Below are positions 28,066 to 36,714 of a stretch of DNA of 53,504 bases, piece by piece (within the stretch, counting starts at the first letter, position 1; every line of letters starts with the position of its first letter). Where the stretch lies: the NCBI GenBank assembly GCA_001513125.1, contig LFSN01000130.1, forward strand, positions 4,657-58,160, read 5' to 3'. A program made the position numbers and the translations under genes. This DNA is from Clostridia bacterium DTU030. Lineage in GTDB: Bacteria; Bacillota; DTU030. The notes below the pieces were generated by a model. That model was not told the DNA's origin. It saw only the letters and a list, made by a program, of their open reading frames with translations, and did no database searches.

Positions 28066-28728
28066 TTAACCCTTGGCTACCTTTACCATGCTGGGGCGCA
28101 GCACCCGGTCATGGAGCATATAGCCCCTTTGGACTTCCTCAACAACGGTACCGGCCTCTGCCGCAGCATCTTCTACCTGCAGCACGGCCTCATGCACTTC
28201 CGGATTAAAGGGCTTGCCTTGGGCTTCTATGGGTGTGACCCCTTCCCTCTTCAATATTTCCAGAAACTGCCGGTAAATCAATTCCACACCCTCGATTATG
28301 GCCGCAGCAGAAGGTTCCCCTTCAACCTGCAGGGCCCTTTCCATATTGTCGAGGACCGGCAGTAATTCCAAGAATAGGCGCTCATTGGCCCGGTTTATAA
28401 AATCCCGGCGTTCCCGATCTATCCGCCGGCGGTAATTTTCAAAATCAGCCCTGGTACGCTGCAGTAGACGCAGGTACTCTTCCTTCTCTGCCCGCTCTTC
28501 TTCTAAGGCCTGCTTTAACAGGGCAAGCTCCTCCTGCCCTTCTACACCTGTTCCTTCTTCAGCCAAAACTTCCCCTTCTGCCTGGCCAGGGCTCCCCTCT
28601 GCCTTCACAGCCTGGGGCTCCCCCTGGGATATCCTTGCTTCCTCCCCGGCCCTTCCTTCCCCTTTACCACCCTGCCCCTCGACGGTCAAATCCTGCTCGG
28701 CATCCCGGGGGCAAAGCTTTTCCTCCAT
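28066..28728 (-). CDS. grpE: Nucleotide exchange factor GrpE
   Basis: A 220-residue GrpE. A long, acidic, low-complexity N-terminus (first ~75 residues, rich in E, G and A) precedes the coiled coil (LKQALEEERAEKEEYLRLLQ). The beta domain carries the signature FNPEVHEAVLQVEDA...GTVVEEVQRGYMLHDRVLRPSMV. It exchanges ADP on DnaK. ATG at 28728 with AAGGGTGG. The tail is longer than in many homologues. It is the second gene of the operon, after hrcA. Confidence 0.96.
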   Translation of the reverse strand: MEEKLCPRDAEQDLTVEGQGGKGEGRAGEEARISQGEPQAVKAEGSPGQAEGEVLAEEGTGVEGQEELALLKQALEEERAEKEEYLRLLQRTRADFENYRRRIDRERRDFINRANERLFLELLPVLDNMERALQVEGEPSAAAIIEGVELIYRQFLEILKREGVTPIEAQGKPFNPEVHEAVLQVEDAAAEAGTVVEEVQRGYMLHDRVLRPSMVKVAKG

Positions 28729-28799
28729 ATTATTACACCACCCTTAAGGATTATATCTGCACGTTTTCCCTATCCTCTGACAGGATTGCTGCTCAGTAG

Positions 28800-28898
28800 G
28801 GACCCGCCCCCTAAAGTGTAAAAGAAGGGGCGGGTCCTGGCATACCCCTGTTAGCCTGCCAACACTGGGAGCCTCTAAAGGAGTATGTCTCCCAGTGT
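28800..28898 (-). other. Two strong hairpins in the hrcA-grpE gap
   Basis: First, ACACTGGGAG / CTCCCAGTGT (28862-28871 and 28889-28898), straddling the hrcA stop codon. Second, GGACCCGCCCC / GGGGCGGGTCC (28800-28810 and 28827-28837). Neither is followed by a T-run on the minus strand, which argues for mRNA processing or stabilisation within the heat-shock operon. Confidence 0.75.
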
Positions 28899-29918
28899 CT
28901 TGCTCAACAGTTTTTGCATATACTCGACCACCGATATTACCCGGGCATAGTCCATCCTGGTTGGCCCCAGTATGCCGATGGTCCCCATCCGGCGGCCATT
29001 GATTTCATAGCTGGCCGTTACTATACTGCAATCCTTCATCTGCAAGCACTCATTCTCTTCGCCGATTTTAATGGCGATATCCTCCGACGCCATGTCCATC
29101 AGCAGGCGGCAGAGATGATCCCGCTCCTCCAGGATCTGCAGGAGGTTGCGCACCTTCTCCACATCATTAAACTCCGGCTGTTTCAAGATATTGGTGGTTC
29201 CGCCCAGGAAAACCTTTTCGCCTTCCCCAAAGGTGAAGCCTGTGATGAGGTCGGCCAGGAATTCCTGGAGGGCCCTGTTCCTGCGAGAAAATACAGAATA
29301 CAATTCCTGCAGGAAGGAGCTGTTTAAGTCCTCCAGGGACATCCCCTTCAGGTGTTTGTTAAAAACCTGGGCGATCTGGTCCAGTTCGGCTGCTGAAACC
29401 CCCGGGGGAACCTCCATCACCCGGTTTTGCACCAAGCCTGTATCGGTAACCATAAGTACCACGACAAATTGGGAATCCAGGGGAACCAGCCGCAGCTGCT
29501 GGAAGGTCTGCTGGCCAAAAATGGGAGTCAGGATCAGGGATACATACTGGGAAACCTCCGACAGCACCCTGGATGCTTCACTAAAGACAGCATCGATTTT
29601 CGACAGCCTCTGCTGCAGGGCCCGGCTCAACCTTTCCTCGTCGGCAGGGGACAGCTGTTCCGCCTCCATCAAGCTGTCGACGAAATAACGGTAACCCTTG
29701 TAGCTGGGGATCCGGCCGGCCGAGGTGTGGGGCTGTTCCAGATAACCCATTTCCCCCAGATCGGCCATTTCATTTCTGATGGTGGCCGGACTGATTCCAA
29801 GATTGTAACGCCGGGCCAGGGTGCGGGAACCCACCGGCTCTGCCCTCTGGATATAGTCACTGACAATGGCCTTGAGGATAGCCCGCTTCCGTCCACTGAG
29901 CATAGTCATCACCCTCAT
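28875..29918 (-). CDS. hrcA: Heat-inducible transcription repressor HrcA
   Basis: A 347-residue HrcA. The N-terminal winged helix contains LKAIVSDYIQRAEPVGSRTL and NLGISPATIRNEMADLGEMG. A GAF-like domain and the C-terminal dimerisation/GroEL-sensing region ending GPTRMDYARVISVVEYM follow. It represses its own operon by binding CIRCE. The ATG at 29918 is preferred because it lies just behind the CIRCE and its embedded GGGAGAGAG; the frame is open upstream to 30044 but that extension runs through the promoter. Confidence 0.96.
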   Translation of the reverse strand: MRVMTMLSGRKRAILKAIVSDYIQRAEPVGSRTLARRYNLGISPATIRNEMADLGEMGYLEQPHTSAGRIPSYKGYRYFVDSLMEAEQLSPADEERLSRALQQRLSKIDAVFSEASRVLSEVSQYVSLILTPIFGQQTFQQLRLVPLDSQFVVVLMVTDTGLVQNRVMEVPPGVSAAELDQIAQVFNKHLKGMSLEDLNSSFLQELYSVFSRRNRALQEFLADLITGFTFGEGEKVFLGGTTNILKQPEFNDVEKVRNLLQILEERDHLCRLLMDMASEDIAIKIGEENECLQMKDCSIVTASYEINGRRMGTIGILGPTRMDYARVISVVEYMQKLLSKTLGDILL

Positions 29919-29920
29919 CG

Positions 29921-29947
29921 TTAGCACTCTCTCCCGAAGAGTGCTAA
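29921..29947 (-). promoter_or_regulatory. CIRCE operator
   Basis: Perfect inverted repeat TTAGCACTC-N9-GAGTGCTAA, 2 nt upstream of the hrcA start and 13 nt downstream of the -10 box. The ribosome-binding purines lie in its loop and right arm, so HrcA binding blocks elongation and the RNA hairpin may also limit translation. Confidence 0.98.
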
Positions 29948-29960
29948 CAATTCTCCTTTC

Positions 29961-29989
29961 AAAATACCGTAAAAGCCATTCTTTGTCAA
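29961..29989 (-). promoter_or_regulatory. Sigma-A promoter of the hrcA-grpE-dnaK-dnaJ operon
   Basis: Minus-strand TTGACA (29989-29984), 17-nt spacer, TATTTT (29966-29961), directly before the CIRCE. It lies in the 60-nt space after hemW. Confidence 0.9.
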
Positions 29990-30006
29990 GGGGAGAAGGG
30001 GTATTA

Positions 30007-31152
30007 TCAGGCAGGTAAGAACTCCAAAAACACCCGATTGGCAAAAAAAAGCCCCTTTTTTGTTAAACGGATGCCCTGGGGACTAACTTCGAGCAATTCC
30101 TGCCGGGCCAGCTTTTCTAGGCTCCCGGCATAAACTTCGAATAGATCTTGGCAAAAGCGCCTTTGAAAGCGACTCCTGGCAAGGCCCTGGCACAGGCGCA
30201 GGGCCAGGATCACCGTTTCGGCTTGTTCCAGTTCTAAAGTCAATTCTTCACTGGCAGCAAGGGGCGCCCTGCCCTCGGCCAGGGCCGCCAGGTATTTCTC
30301 CAGGGAGCTTTCATTGGCCCACCGCCTTCTTTTGCCGTCATAGGAATGGGCCCCCGGACCCAGGCCCAGGTAGGCTTCATTGTGCCAGTAGGTCAGATTG
30401 TGCCGGCACTCCCTGCCCCCCTTGGCAAAATTGGCTATCTCATACTGCTGGTAGCCGGCGGCAGGGAGGATTTCCAGGGCCAGCTGGTACATGGCCGCAT
30501 CCAGTTCTTCCGGCGGCGGCACCAGCCTTCCCTCCTCCCGCCAGCGGTAAAAGGGGGTTCCCTCTTCAAAGGTCAGGTTATAGGTAGAGATATGCTCGGG
30601 GGCCAGCTCTATTACACCCTTGAGGGTCTCCTCCCACTGGGCCAGGCTTTGGCCCGGCAGGGCGAAGATGAGGTCAAAGGCTACATTGGCAAAGCCTTCC
30701 CTGCGGAGAAGGTCGTAGGATCTGTAAACATCGCCGGCCTGGTGGATGCGGCCCAGGCGGGCCAGGTGTTCATCCTGCAAAGCCTGGACCCCCAGGCTGA
30801 TCCTGTTTATCCCGGCCCCCTTCATTACCCGCAATTTTTCCCGGCAGATAGTCCCGGGATTACATTCCACCGTTGCTTCAGTGATGTGTTCTGCCGGCAC
30901 ATACCTGTGAACAAGGGCAAACAAAGCTGCCAGCTCCCGGGCACTGAGGCAAGAAGGGGTGCCACCCCCGAAATAGAGGGTCCGCACCCTTTTTGCTGCC
31001 AACAGCTGGGAATATAGTTTTAGTTCCCTTTCCAAACCGGCAAGATAGCTCTGGACCTGCTCCCTGCCATAGGGGAAGGAGATAAAATCACAGTAGTAGC
31101 ATTTTTGCCGGCAAAAGGGCACATGGATATAGAGGGCCAAGTCCTGCACCAT
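30007..31152 (-). CDS. hemW: Radical SAM heme chaperone HemW
   Basis: A 381-residue HemW (formerly annotated as oxygen-independent coproporphyrinogen oxidase). The radical SAM motif is HVPFCRQKCYYCDF, followed by YFGGGTPS, EATVECNPGT and RISLGVQALQD. The C-terminal HemN-like domain is present. It binds heme and is thought to insert it into respiratory proteins. The ATG at 31152 (MVQDLALYIHVP) follows GGAAGGGG and overlaps nothing; an open extension to 31227 would run into lepA. It lies 25 nt after lepA. Confidence 0.94.
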   Translation of the reverse strand: MVQDLALYIHVPFCRQKCYYCDFISFPYGREQVQSYLAGLERELKLYSQLLAAKRVRTLYFGGGTPSCLSARELAALFALVHRYVPAEHITEATVECNPGTICREKLRVMKGAGINRISLGVQALQDEHLARLGRIHQAGDVYRSYDLLRREGFANVAFDLIFALPGQSLAQWEETLKGVIELAPEHISTYNLTFEEGTPFYRWREEGRLVPPPEELDAAMYQLALEILPAAGYQQYEIANFAKGGRECRHNLTYWHNEAYLGLGPGAHSYDGKRRRWANESSLEKYLAALAEGRAPLAASEELTLELEQAETVILALRLCQGLARSRFQRRFCQDLFEVYAGSLEKLARQELLEVSPQGIRLTKKGLFFANRVFLEFLPA

Positions 31153-31177
31153 TCTTCCCCTTCCCATGACACAGTGT

Positions 31178-32998
31178 TTATTTGATCTGCAGCACCGCCA
31201 TAAAGGCCTCCTGGGGCACTTCCACATTGCCCACCTGTTTCATGCGTTTTTTACCTTCCTTCTGCTTCTCCAACAATTTCCGCTTCCTGGTTACGTCTCC
31301 CCCGTAGCATTTCTGCAGCACGTCTTTCCGCAGGGCCCGCACCGTTTCCCGGGCAATGGGCCTGTTCCCCACCACGGCCTGGATGGGGATGTCGAACATC
31401 TGCCTGGGAATGAGGCGGCGCAGTTTATCCACCAGCTCCCGGCCCCGGTAATAGGCCTGATCCTGGTGGGTTATGCAGGATAAGGCATCAACCAGCTCCC
31501 CGTTGATGAATATATCCAGTTTCACCAGCTTGGCTTCCTTGTGGCCCAGGTAATCGTAATCGAGGGAGGCATAACCCCGGGTACGGGATTTAAGGAGATC
31601 AAAGAAATCATAGATAATCTCACTCAGGGGCAAATCATAGGTGAGGAGAACCCGGTTTTGGTCCAGGTATTCCATGTTGCGGAATTCCCCCCGCTTTTCC
31701 TGACAGAGCTCCATGACCGGCCCCACGTAATCGCTGGGCACAATTATGGTCGCCCGGACAAAGGGCTCGGCCAGGGCAGCTATTTCCTGGGGGGGAGGGA
31801 ATTTGACCGGGTTGTCGATATATTCGATGCTCCCATCGGTCCTGGTAATCTTGTACTTGACGCTGGGGGCAGTGGTAATTAATTCCAGTTTATATTCCCG
31901 CTCCAGCCTTTCCTGGACAATCTCCATGTGCAAAAGGCCGAGAAAGCCGCACCGGAAGCCAAAACCCAGGGCCGCCGAGTTCTCCGGCTCATAAACAAGG
32001 GCGGCGTCATTGAGCTGCAATTTTTCCAGGGCATCCCGCAGGTCCTGGTAATCACTACTTTCCACGGGAAAAAGGCCGCAGTAGACCATGGGGGTTACCT
32101 GTTTGTAACCCGGCAGGGGTGCGGCAGCCCGGTTGTCGGCATCGGTGATAGTATCACCCACCCGGCAATCCTGTACATTCTTCACACCGGCTACTACGTA
32201 ACCCACATCACCGGCAGTAAGTTCGTCAGCCGGGCTTGGTTCGGGCCGGAAGACACCGATCTCATCCACTTCGAAAACCTTCCCGCTGGCCATCATCTCA
32301 ATCCGCATCCCGGGACGGAGGCTGCCTTCCACTACCCGGACATAGGCAACGACGCCCCGGTAGGGATCATAGTGGGAATCAAAGATGAGGGCCTTGAGGG
32401 GGGCAGCCGGATCCCCCTGGGGAGGCGGTATCTTTGTCACCAGGGCCTCCAGGATCTCGTCTATGCCTTCCCCCGTCTTGGCACTGGCCAAAATAGCCTG
32501 TTCCCCGTCCAGGCCCAGGACCTCTTCCAGTTCCCGCTTGACCCGGTCGGGGTCGGCACTGGGAAGATCGATCTTATTGATGACGGGTATTATCTCCAGG
32601 TCATGCTCCAGGGCCAGGTAGACGTTGGCCAGGGTTTGGGCTTCCAGACCCTGGGAGGCATCAATAACAAGAATGGCCCCCTCACAGGCGGCCAAGCTTC
32701 GGGAAACCTCATAACTAAAATCTACGTGCCCCGGGGTGTCGATGAGATTTAAGGTGTAAGTTTCCCCATCCTGGGCCTCGTACTGCAGGCAGACGGCCTG
32801 CATTTTTATGGTTATCCCCCGTTCCCTTTCCAGATCCATGGAGTCTAAGACCTGCTCCACCATCTCCCGCTCTGTAAGGGCACCTGTCTGCAGCAGGATG
32901 CGATCGGCCAGGGTGGATTTGCCGTGATCAATATGGGCAATAATGGAGAAATTCCGGATTTTTTGCTGCCGTTCCAATGCTCGTCCAGAAGGACTCAA
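31178..32998 (-). CDS. lepA: Elongation factor 4 (LepA)
   Basis: A 606-residue translational GTPase. G1 is [10 protein letters not shown], followed by [18 protein letters not shown] and NKIDLP. EF-G-like domains and the LepA-specific C-terminal domain ([45 protein letters not shown]) follow. It is implicated in back-translocation or 30S maturation under stress. Start is TTG at 32998 with AAAGGAAG upstream. It has its own sigma-A promoter and heads lepA-hemW. Confidence 0.97.
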   Translation of the reverse strand: MSPSGRALERQQKIRNFSIIAHIDHGKSTLADRILLQTGALTEREMVEQVLDSMDLERERGITIKMQAVCLQYEAQDGETYTLNLIDTPGHVDFSYEVSRSLAACEGAILVIDASQGLEAQTLANVYLALEHDLEIIPVINKIDLPSADPDRVKRELEEVLGLDGEQAILASAKTGEGIDEILEALVTKIPPPQGDPAAPLKALIFDSHYDPYRGVVAYVRVVEGSLRPGMRIEMMASGKVFEVDEIGVFRPEPSPADELTAGDVGYVVAGVKNVQDCRVGDTITDADNRAAAPLPGYKQVTPMVYCGLFPVESSDYQDLRDALEKLQLNDAALVYEPENSAALGFGFRCGFLGLLHMEIVQERLEREYKLELITTAPSVKYKITRTDGSIEYIDNPVKFPPPQEIAALAEPFVRATIIVPSDYVGPVMELCQEKRGEFRNMEYLDQNRVLLTYDLPLSEIIYDFFDLLKSRTRGYASLDYDYLGHKEAKLVKLDIFINGELVDALSCITHQDQAYYRGRELVDKLRRLIPRQMFDIPIQAVVGNRPIARETVRALRKDVLQKCYGGDVTRKRKLLEKQKEGKKRMKQVGNVEVPQEAFMAVLQIK

Positions 32999-33035
32999 AT
33001 TCCATCTTCCTTTCCTCTCAGGAATATCTGCAACA

Positions 33036-33065
33036 ATTATAACATACTGCTTGTAGGACCGGCAA
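33036..33065 (-). promoter_or_regulatory. Promoter of lepA-hemW
   Basis: Minus-strand TTGCCG (33065-33060), 18-nt spacer, TATAAT (33041-33036). Further upstream an 11-bp inverted repeat CTCCCGGCTCC / GGAGCCGGGAG (33076-33086 and 33147-33157) may end the spoIIP transcript. Confidence 0.7.
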
Positions 33066-33173
33066 CTACCGGGCCCTCCCGGCTCCCCACCGTTGCCGAA
33101 GCAGACAAGTTAATAACCCGGCCCAGAAGGCAAGTCTGGTGCTTCCGGAGCCGGGAGCTGAAGGTGTTCTTTG

Positions 33174-34319
33174 TTAGTCCCTTTCCTCGTTAATTATGGC
33201 TGCCAGCACATCGGCCAGGTACTCGGCAGCCCTGGTAACCTCCTCCATTGTATTTTCCACCCCCCCCAATTCCACCAGGAGCATCCGGGGGGAAAGGTGC
33301 TGGTTGTACCGGGCCCGGCTGGTCCGCACCCCCCGGGAGAGCCCCGGGTACATCTGTTCCATCAGCTGACTAACCTTCTGGGCCAGCCGGTGGTTCTCCC
33401 GCCAGTTGGGATGCTCCAGGCCTAAACCATCGGTCCCCACCATAAAGAGGATGCCTGCCATCTCCTCCCCCGCCACGGTGGCAGTGGTTATGCGCCGGGA
33501 TTCGGCCGCCCCTGCGCTGGGGGCATCCCGATGAAGATCAATAATTAACTCCAGGTTAGGGTGTTGTTCCAGGATAGCAGCCACAGTTATTGCCGCATGG
33601 CTGTATGCCTCCCGGTGGACAGCAAAATCATGGGGGGTCTGATCGTGGAGAACAGGAATGCCTTTCTTCCGCAATTCCTCGGCCAGAATCTGGCCCGCCT
33701 GCACTATGCCCGAGACTTCGTCGTAGATATGGCTCGTATTATGGAGGGGAATAAAGGTCTCGGAAGCGTGGGTATGGAAAATAGCCACTCTAGGTTCGCC
33801 GGCCGAGAGATTTGCCGGGGGCCGGGGAGGAGCAGGGGTAGGGTTAACCGTTGCCACTTCCCGCCTCGGGAAAGGTTTGTTTTCTTCCCGGTCCTGGGAG
33901 GTAAAACTCACCTGCCTCAGCAGCGGCACCTGCCCCATCACAATACTCCTCGGGTCGGAAATATCTATCCAGGCCAAGAAATTAACTGCCCTTTCCCAGA
34001 AACTTTCTGATTTCGGCCCCGAAGCCTCTTCCCCCTTCTCGCCACCGTAGCGAAGGAGGGGAAGGCCCTGGAACAAGACTTCCCTGTAATCCAGGGGCAA
34101 CCAGTGGAAAAGGGAAGCAAGGAAATTATCGTCCCCTTCCCCACCCCCGGGATGCCGGGGAGCAAATACCGTCACTGCCTCCGGGGAACGGGGCCAGGAA
34201 AAGGATACCCCGGCGATGAGGATACAGGTGGCCAGGGTGAGGAGAAGGGTGCTTCGCAGCAACGGGCTTACTCTCCGGAAATAATCCGGCAGGCGGGGTG
34301 GAGAACGAAGCATGCGCAA
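33174..34319 (-). CDS. spoIIP: Stage II sporulation protein P
   Basis: A cell-wall amidase/endopeptidase of the SpoIIDMP engulfment machine in the mother cell. It has an N-terminal transmembrane segment (LLLTLATCILIAGVSF), a variable linker and the catalytic domain with AIFHTHASETFIP, LIIDLHRDAP and MLLVELGGVENTMEE. The TTG at 34319 (381 aa) follows GGAAGGTGA and is preferred. An ATG at 34355 would add 12 residues but falls inside a candidate sigma-E -10 box. Normally gpr and rpsT follow; here gpr is missing and rpsT is divergent. Confidence 0.94.
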   Translation of the reverse strand: MRMLRSPPRLPDYFRRVSPLLRSTLLLTLATCILIAGVSFSWPRSPEAVTVFAPRHPGGGEGDDNFLASLFHWLPLDYREVLFQGLPLLRYGGEKGEEASGPKSESFWERAVNFLAWIDISDPRSIVMGQVPLLRQVSFTSQDREENKPFPRREVATVNPTPAPPRPPANLSAGEPRVAIFHTHASETFIPLHNTSHIYDEVSGIVQAGQILAEELRKKGIPVLHDQTPHDFAVHREAYSHAAITVAAILEQHPNLELIIDLHRDAPSAGAAESRRITTATVAGEEMAGILFMVGTDGLGLEHPNWRENHRLAQKVSQLMEQMYPGLSRGVRTSRARYNQHLSPRMLLVELGGVENTMEEVTRAAEYLADVLAAIINEERD

Positions 34320-34352
34320 AATAAATTCACCTTCCCTTCCCGTTACACAAGA

Positions 34353-34383
34353 CATGTATATTCCCGGGTGGGAAGGAATATGT
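34353..34383 (-). promoter_or_regulatory. Candidate sigma-E promoter of spoIIP
   Basis: Minus strand ACATATT (34383-34377), 16-nt spacer, TATACATG (34360-34353). Compared with KMATATW and CATACAHT, the match is 6/7 and 6/8. Its expected transcript start lies downstream of the ATG at 34355, which supports the TTG start at 34319. Confidence 0.45.
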
Positions 34384-34419
34384 CGTTAAAAATATCCCTC
34401 CTCCCCCCATCATCATTCC

Positions 34420-34448
34420 TTGATTTTCCCCCGGGGTCATGCTACAAT
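34420..34448 (+). promoter_or_regulatory. Sigma-A promoter of rpsT
   Basis: TTGATT (34420-34425), 17-nt spacer, TACAAT (34443-34448), 39 nt before the start codon. It is divergent from the spoIIP promoter. Confidence 0.85.
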
Positions 34449-34487
34449 GTTAAATGTTGAGAAATTCCTTTCCGGGAGGTGAAATTG

Positions 34488-34760
34488 TTGGCCAATATTA
34501 AATCAGCAATCAAGCGGGCACGGCAAGCTCAAGAACGGAGATTCAGGAATGTTTCCACCCGTTCTGCCATCAAAACGGCCATCAGGCGTTTTGAAGAAGC
34601 CCTTACCGCTGGCGATATGACTGCTGCCAAGGCGGCTCTGCGTCGGACCACAATCCTCCTGGATAAGGCAGCAGCCAAAGGCATTATTCATAAGAATAAG
34701 GCCGCGCGGAAGAAGTCCCGCCTGGCAAAGCGATTGGCTGCTGCGGATACAGCTAGTTAA
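34488..34760 (+). CDS. rpsT: Small ribosomal subunit protein bS20
   Basis: A 90-residue S20: ANIKSAIKRARQAQERRFRN, central KTAIRRFEEAL, and KAAAKGIIHKNKAARKKSRL at the C-terminal end. The TTG at 34488 directly before GCC-AAT gives the canonical N-terminus and is spaced correctly from GGGAGGTGA; a GTG at 34479 overlaps the Shine-Dalgarno. It is the only gene on the plus strand and is bounded by its own promoter and terminator. S20 binds 16S rRNA early in 30S assembly. Confidence 0.97.
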   Translation: MANIKSAIKRARQAQERRFRNVSTRSAIKTAIRRFEEALTAGDMTAAKAALRRTTILLDKAAAKGIIHKNKAARKKSRLAKRLAAADTAS

Positions 34761-34761
34761 A

Positions 34762-34786
34762 AAAGCGCCCAAGGCGCTTTTTTTGT
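34762..34786. terminator. Bidirectional terminator between rpsT and the ZIP gene
   Basis: AAAGCGCC-CAA-GGCGCTTT flanked by A-run and T-run (TTTTTTTG on plus, TTTTTT on minus). It can end both rpsT and the converging ZIP-gene transcript. Confidence 0.93.
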
Positions 34787-34825
34787 TTTTGGGGAAAAAC
34801 TCCTTTCCCTTGTAGACCCCCCCAG

Positions 34826-35551
34826 TCAGGGCAGGACCCGGTGGATAACATAGGTTACCAGCAGACCCACCAAAAAACCCCCGGTGGTAAGGAAGAGGCC
34901 GTGCCTTTTGCCTTCGGGCAGGAATTCAGCGACGACCAGATACAGCATAGCCCCTCCGGCCATGGCCAGAAGAAGGCCAATAAAGTCCTGGGAGAAGCTG
35001 ATGAGGAAAAGGCCGATCAGGGTGCCGAGGGGTGTAAAGAGGCTTACCAGCAGGGTGATACCTATGATGGACCATGGGGAAACACCGGCCATGTGAAGGG
35101 GCACGGCAACGGCCATACCCTCGGGAAGGTTGTGGAGGCCAATGGCAAGGGCGATGGCCAGGCCCAGCTGGCCCGGGACCGCATAGCCGGCAGCTATGGC
35201 AAAGCCCTCAGGCAGGTCGTGGAGGGCGATGCCGATGGCAATCAGGTAGCCCATGCGTAAAAAATTTTCCTCCATCATGCTGCCCTGGGGGAAAAAAACA
35301 CCTAAGGCAGCGTCAAGGGCTCGCAGCAGGGCGATGCCGGATAAAACCCCTACTGCCGTCGAAAGATAATTGCCCTGCTGCAGGGCAGAGGGAATAAGGT
35401 CGAGGAATACTATCCCCAGCATGATGCCCCCTGCACAGCCTAAAAAAAAGGCCAGTTCCCGCTGCATGGTCCGTCCCCAAAAAAGTACCACTGCGGCCCC
35501 TATGGTGGTACCAAAACCTGCTAGCAAGCTGGAAATAATAGCTGTGTTCAT
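34826..35551 (-). CDS. ZIP family divalent metal transporter
   Basis: A 241-residue membrane protein with about eight hydrophobic helices and the two metal-site motifs of ZIP carriers, GIALHDLPEGFAIAAG and AIGLHNLPEGMAVAVP. It probably imports zinc, iron or manganese; the substrate cannot be fixed from sequence. ATG at 35551 follows GGGGTGAT; an upstream open extension to 35620 lacks family character. It lies between holA and rpsT, converging on rpsT. Confidence 0.92.
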   Translation of the reverse strand: MNTAIISSLLAGFGTTIGAAVVLFWGRTMQRELAFFLGCAGGIMLGIVFLDLIPSALQQGNYLSTAVGVLSGIALLRALDAALGVFFPQGSMMEENFLRMGYLIAIGIALHDLPEGFAIAAGYAVPGQLGLAIALAIGLHNLPEGMAVAVPLHMAGVSPWSIIGITLLVSLFTPLGTLIGLFLISFSQDFIGLLLAMAGGAMLYLVVAEFLPEGKRHGLFLTTGGFLVGLLVTYVIHRVLP

Positions 35552-35641
35552 CGGCAGATCACCCCAGACTGATGATATATTTGGCCCCATGACCAGAAAA
35601 CCCTTGGCCCTTCCTTGCATTCTATTGGAAAAGATGATGAC

Positions 35642-36673
35642 TTATGCCCCTTTGGGAGCTGTTATTTTCAACAGCAGAAGTTCCAGGACCAGTTTGGGTT
35701 CCAGCCGCCCTCCCTTGAGCTGGCCATCGGCCCACAGGCATTCTTCCAGGCAGGCCCCAATAGTTTCCTGGCTGAACTGCTTGCCCTGTTCCAGGGCTTT
35801 TTCAATGACAAAGGGATGCTGCTTTAGGCGGGAGGCTATCTCCCGGGGGCGCAGGCCTTCCCTGGCCAGCACCTGGGCAAGGCCAATGATCCGCAGCCTC
35901 TGGGTGAGTAAAAACAGGATCAAGAGGGGCGGTTCCCCCGCCGTCAGCATCTGGTTCAGCAACTGGAGGGCCCGCCGGGTCTCCCTTTTCCCCACGGCGT
36001 CGAGGAGGTAAAAGATGTTTTCCTTAATACCGGGGTCAACCAGCAGCTGGATATGCTCCCGGCTGATCTCCCCCCCTTCCCCCACATAGGAAACCAGTTT
36101 ATCCAATTCCATCTCCAGCCTGTTTAAATCGTAGACCCAGATCTGGGCCAGGTAGGAAGCCGTCGCCTTCCCTATCGTTGCCCCCTTCCGCCGGACCCGG
36201 TTCCCAATCCAATTGGCCAAATCCCGTTCCTGGAGCCGGGGAAATTCCCAGAGCCGGCCCTTTTTCTTTATCAGCTGGACAGCCTTCAGCCTCTGGTCCA
36301 CACCTCCCCGGCTGGCAAAAACCAGGCAGGTAGTTGCCGGCAGGCCCTCCAAAAGGGCCACCAGTTCTTCCCGCTGGCCCTTCCCCCTTCCGGTACCCTT
36401 ACCCCGGCTAAAGTAGGGGCTATTCTTAACAACCACCAGTCGCCGGGGAGAGCCGAAGGGCAGCATTTCCACCGCCGCCCGGATATCTTCCAGGTCCGCC
36501 TCTTCCCCATCAAAATAATCCCAGTTGAAATCCCTGCTCCCCGTCCCCAGGGCCAGCTGGTAAAGCCTTTTGATAAACTCTTCTATGAGATAATCTTCTT
36601 CGCCATAGAGGAGATAGACGGGGGCTATGATCCCCTCCTTCAACTCCTGGAAATACTGTCGATACACCACCAT
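35642..36673 (-). CDS. holA: DNA polymerase III delta subunit
   Basis: A 343-residue HolA/YqeN, the clamp-loader subunit that opens the beta clamp. Matches include APVYLLYGEEDYLIEEFI, the ELDKLVSYVG region and PLLILFLLTQRLRIIGLAQ. ATG at 36673 follows GGAGGTGAGGG. It lies 41 nt after comEC, the conserved comEC-holA-rpsT order. Confidence 0.95.
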   Translation of the reverse strand: MVVYRQYFQELKEGIIAPVYLLYGEEDYLIEEFIKRLYQLALGTGSRDFNWDYFDGEEADLEDIRAAVEMLPFGSPRRLVVVKNSPYFSRGKGTGRGKGQREELVALLEGLPATTCLVFASRGGVDQRLKAVQLIKKKGRLWEFPRLQERDLANWIGNRVRRKGATIGKATASYLAQIWVYDLNRLEMELDKLVSYVGEGGEISREHIQLLVDPGIKENIFYLLDAVGKRETRRALQLLNQMLTAGEPPLLILFLLTQRLRIIGLAQVLAREGLRPREIASRLKQHPFVIEKALEQGKQFSQETIGACLEECLWADGQLKGGRLEPKLVLELLLLKITAPKGA

Positions 36674-36714
36674 CCCTCACCTCCTCGCGCAAAGGGAGAA
36701 AGGGCCCTTTCCCT

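Noticed and set aside
29919-30044. Upstream extension of hrcA
   Set aside because: It would run through the sigma-A promoter and CIRCE, which must precede the coding region.
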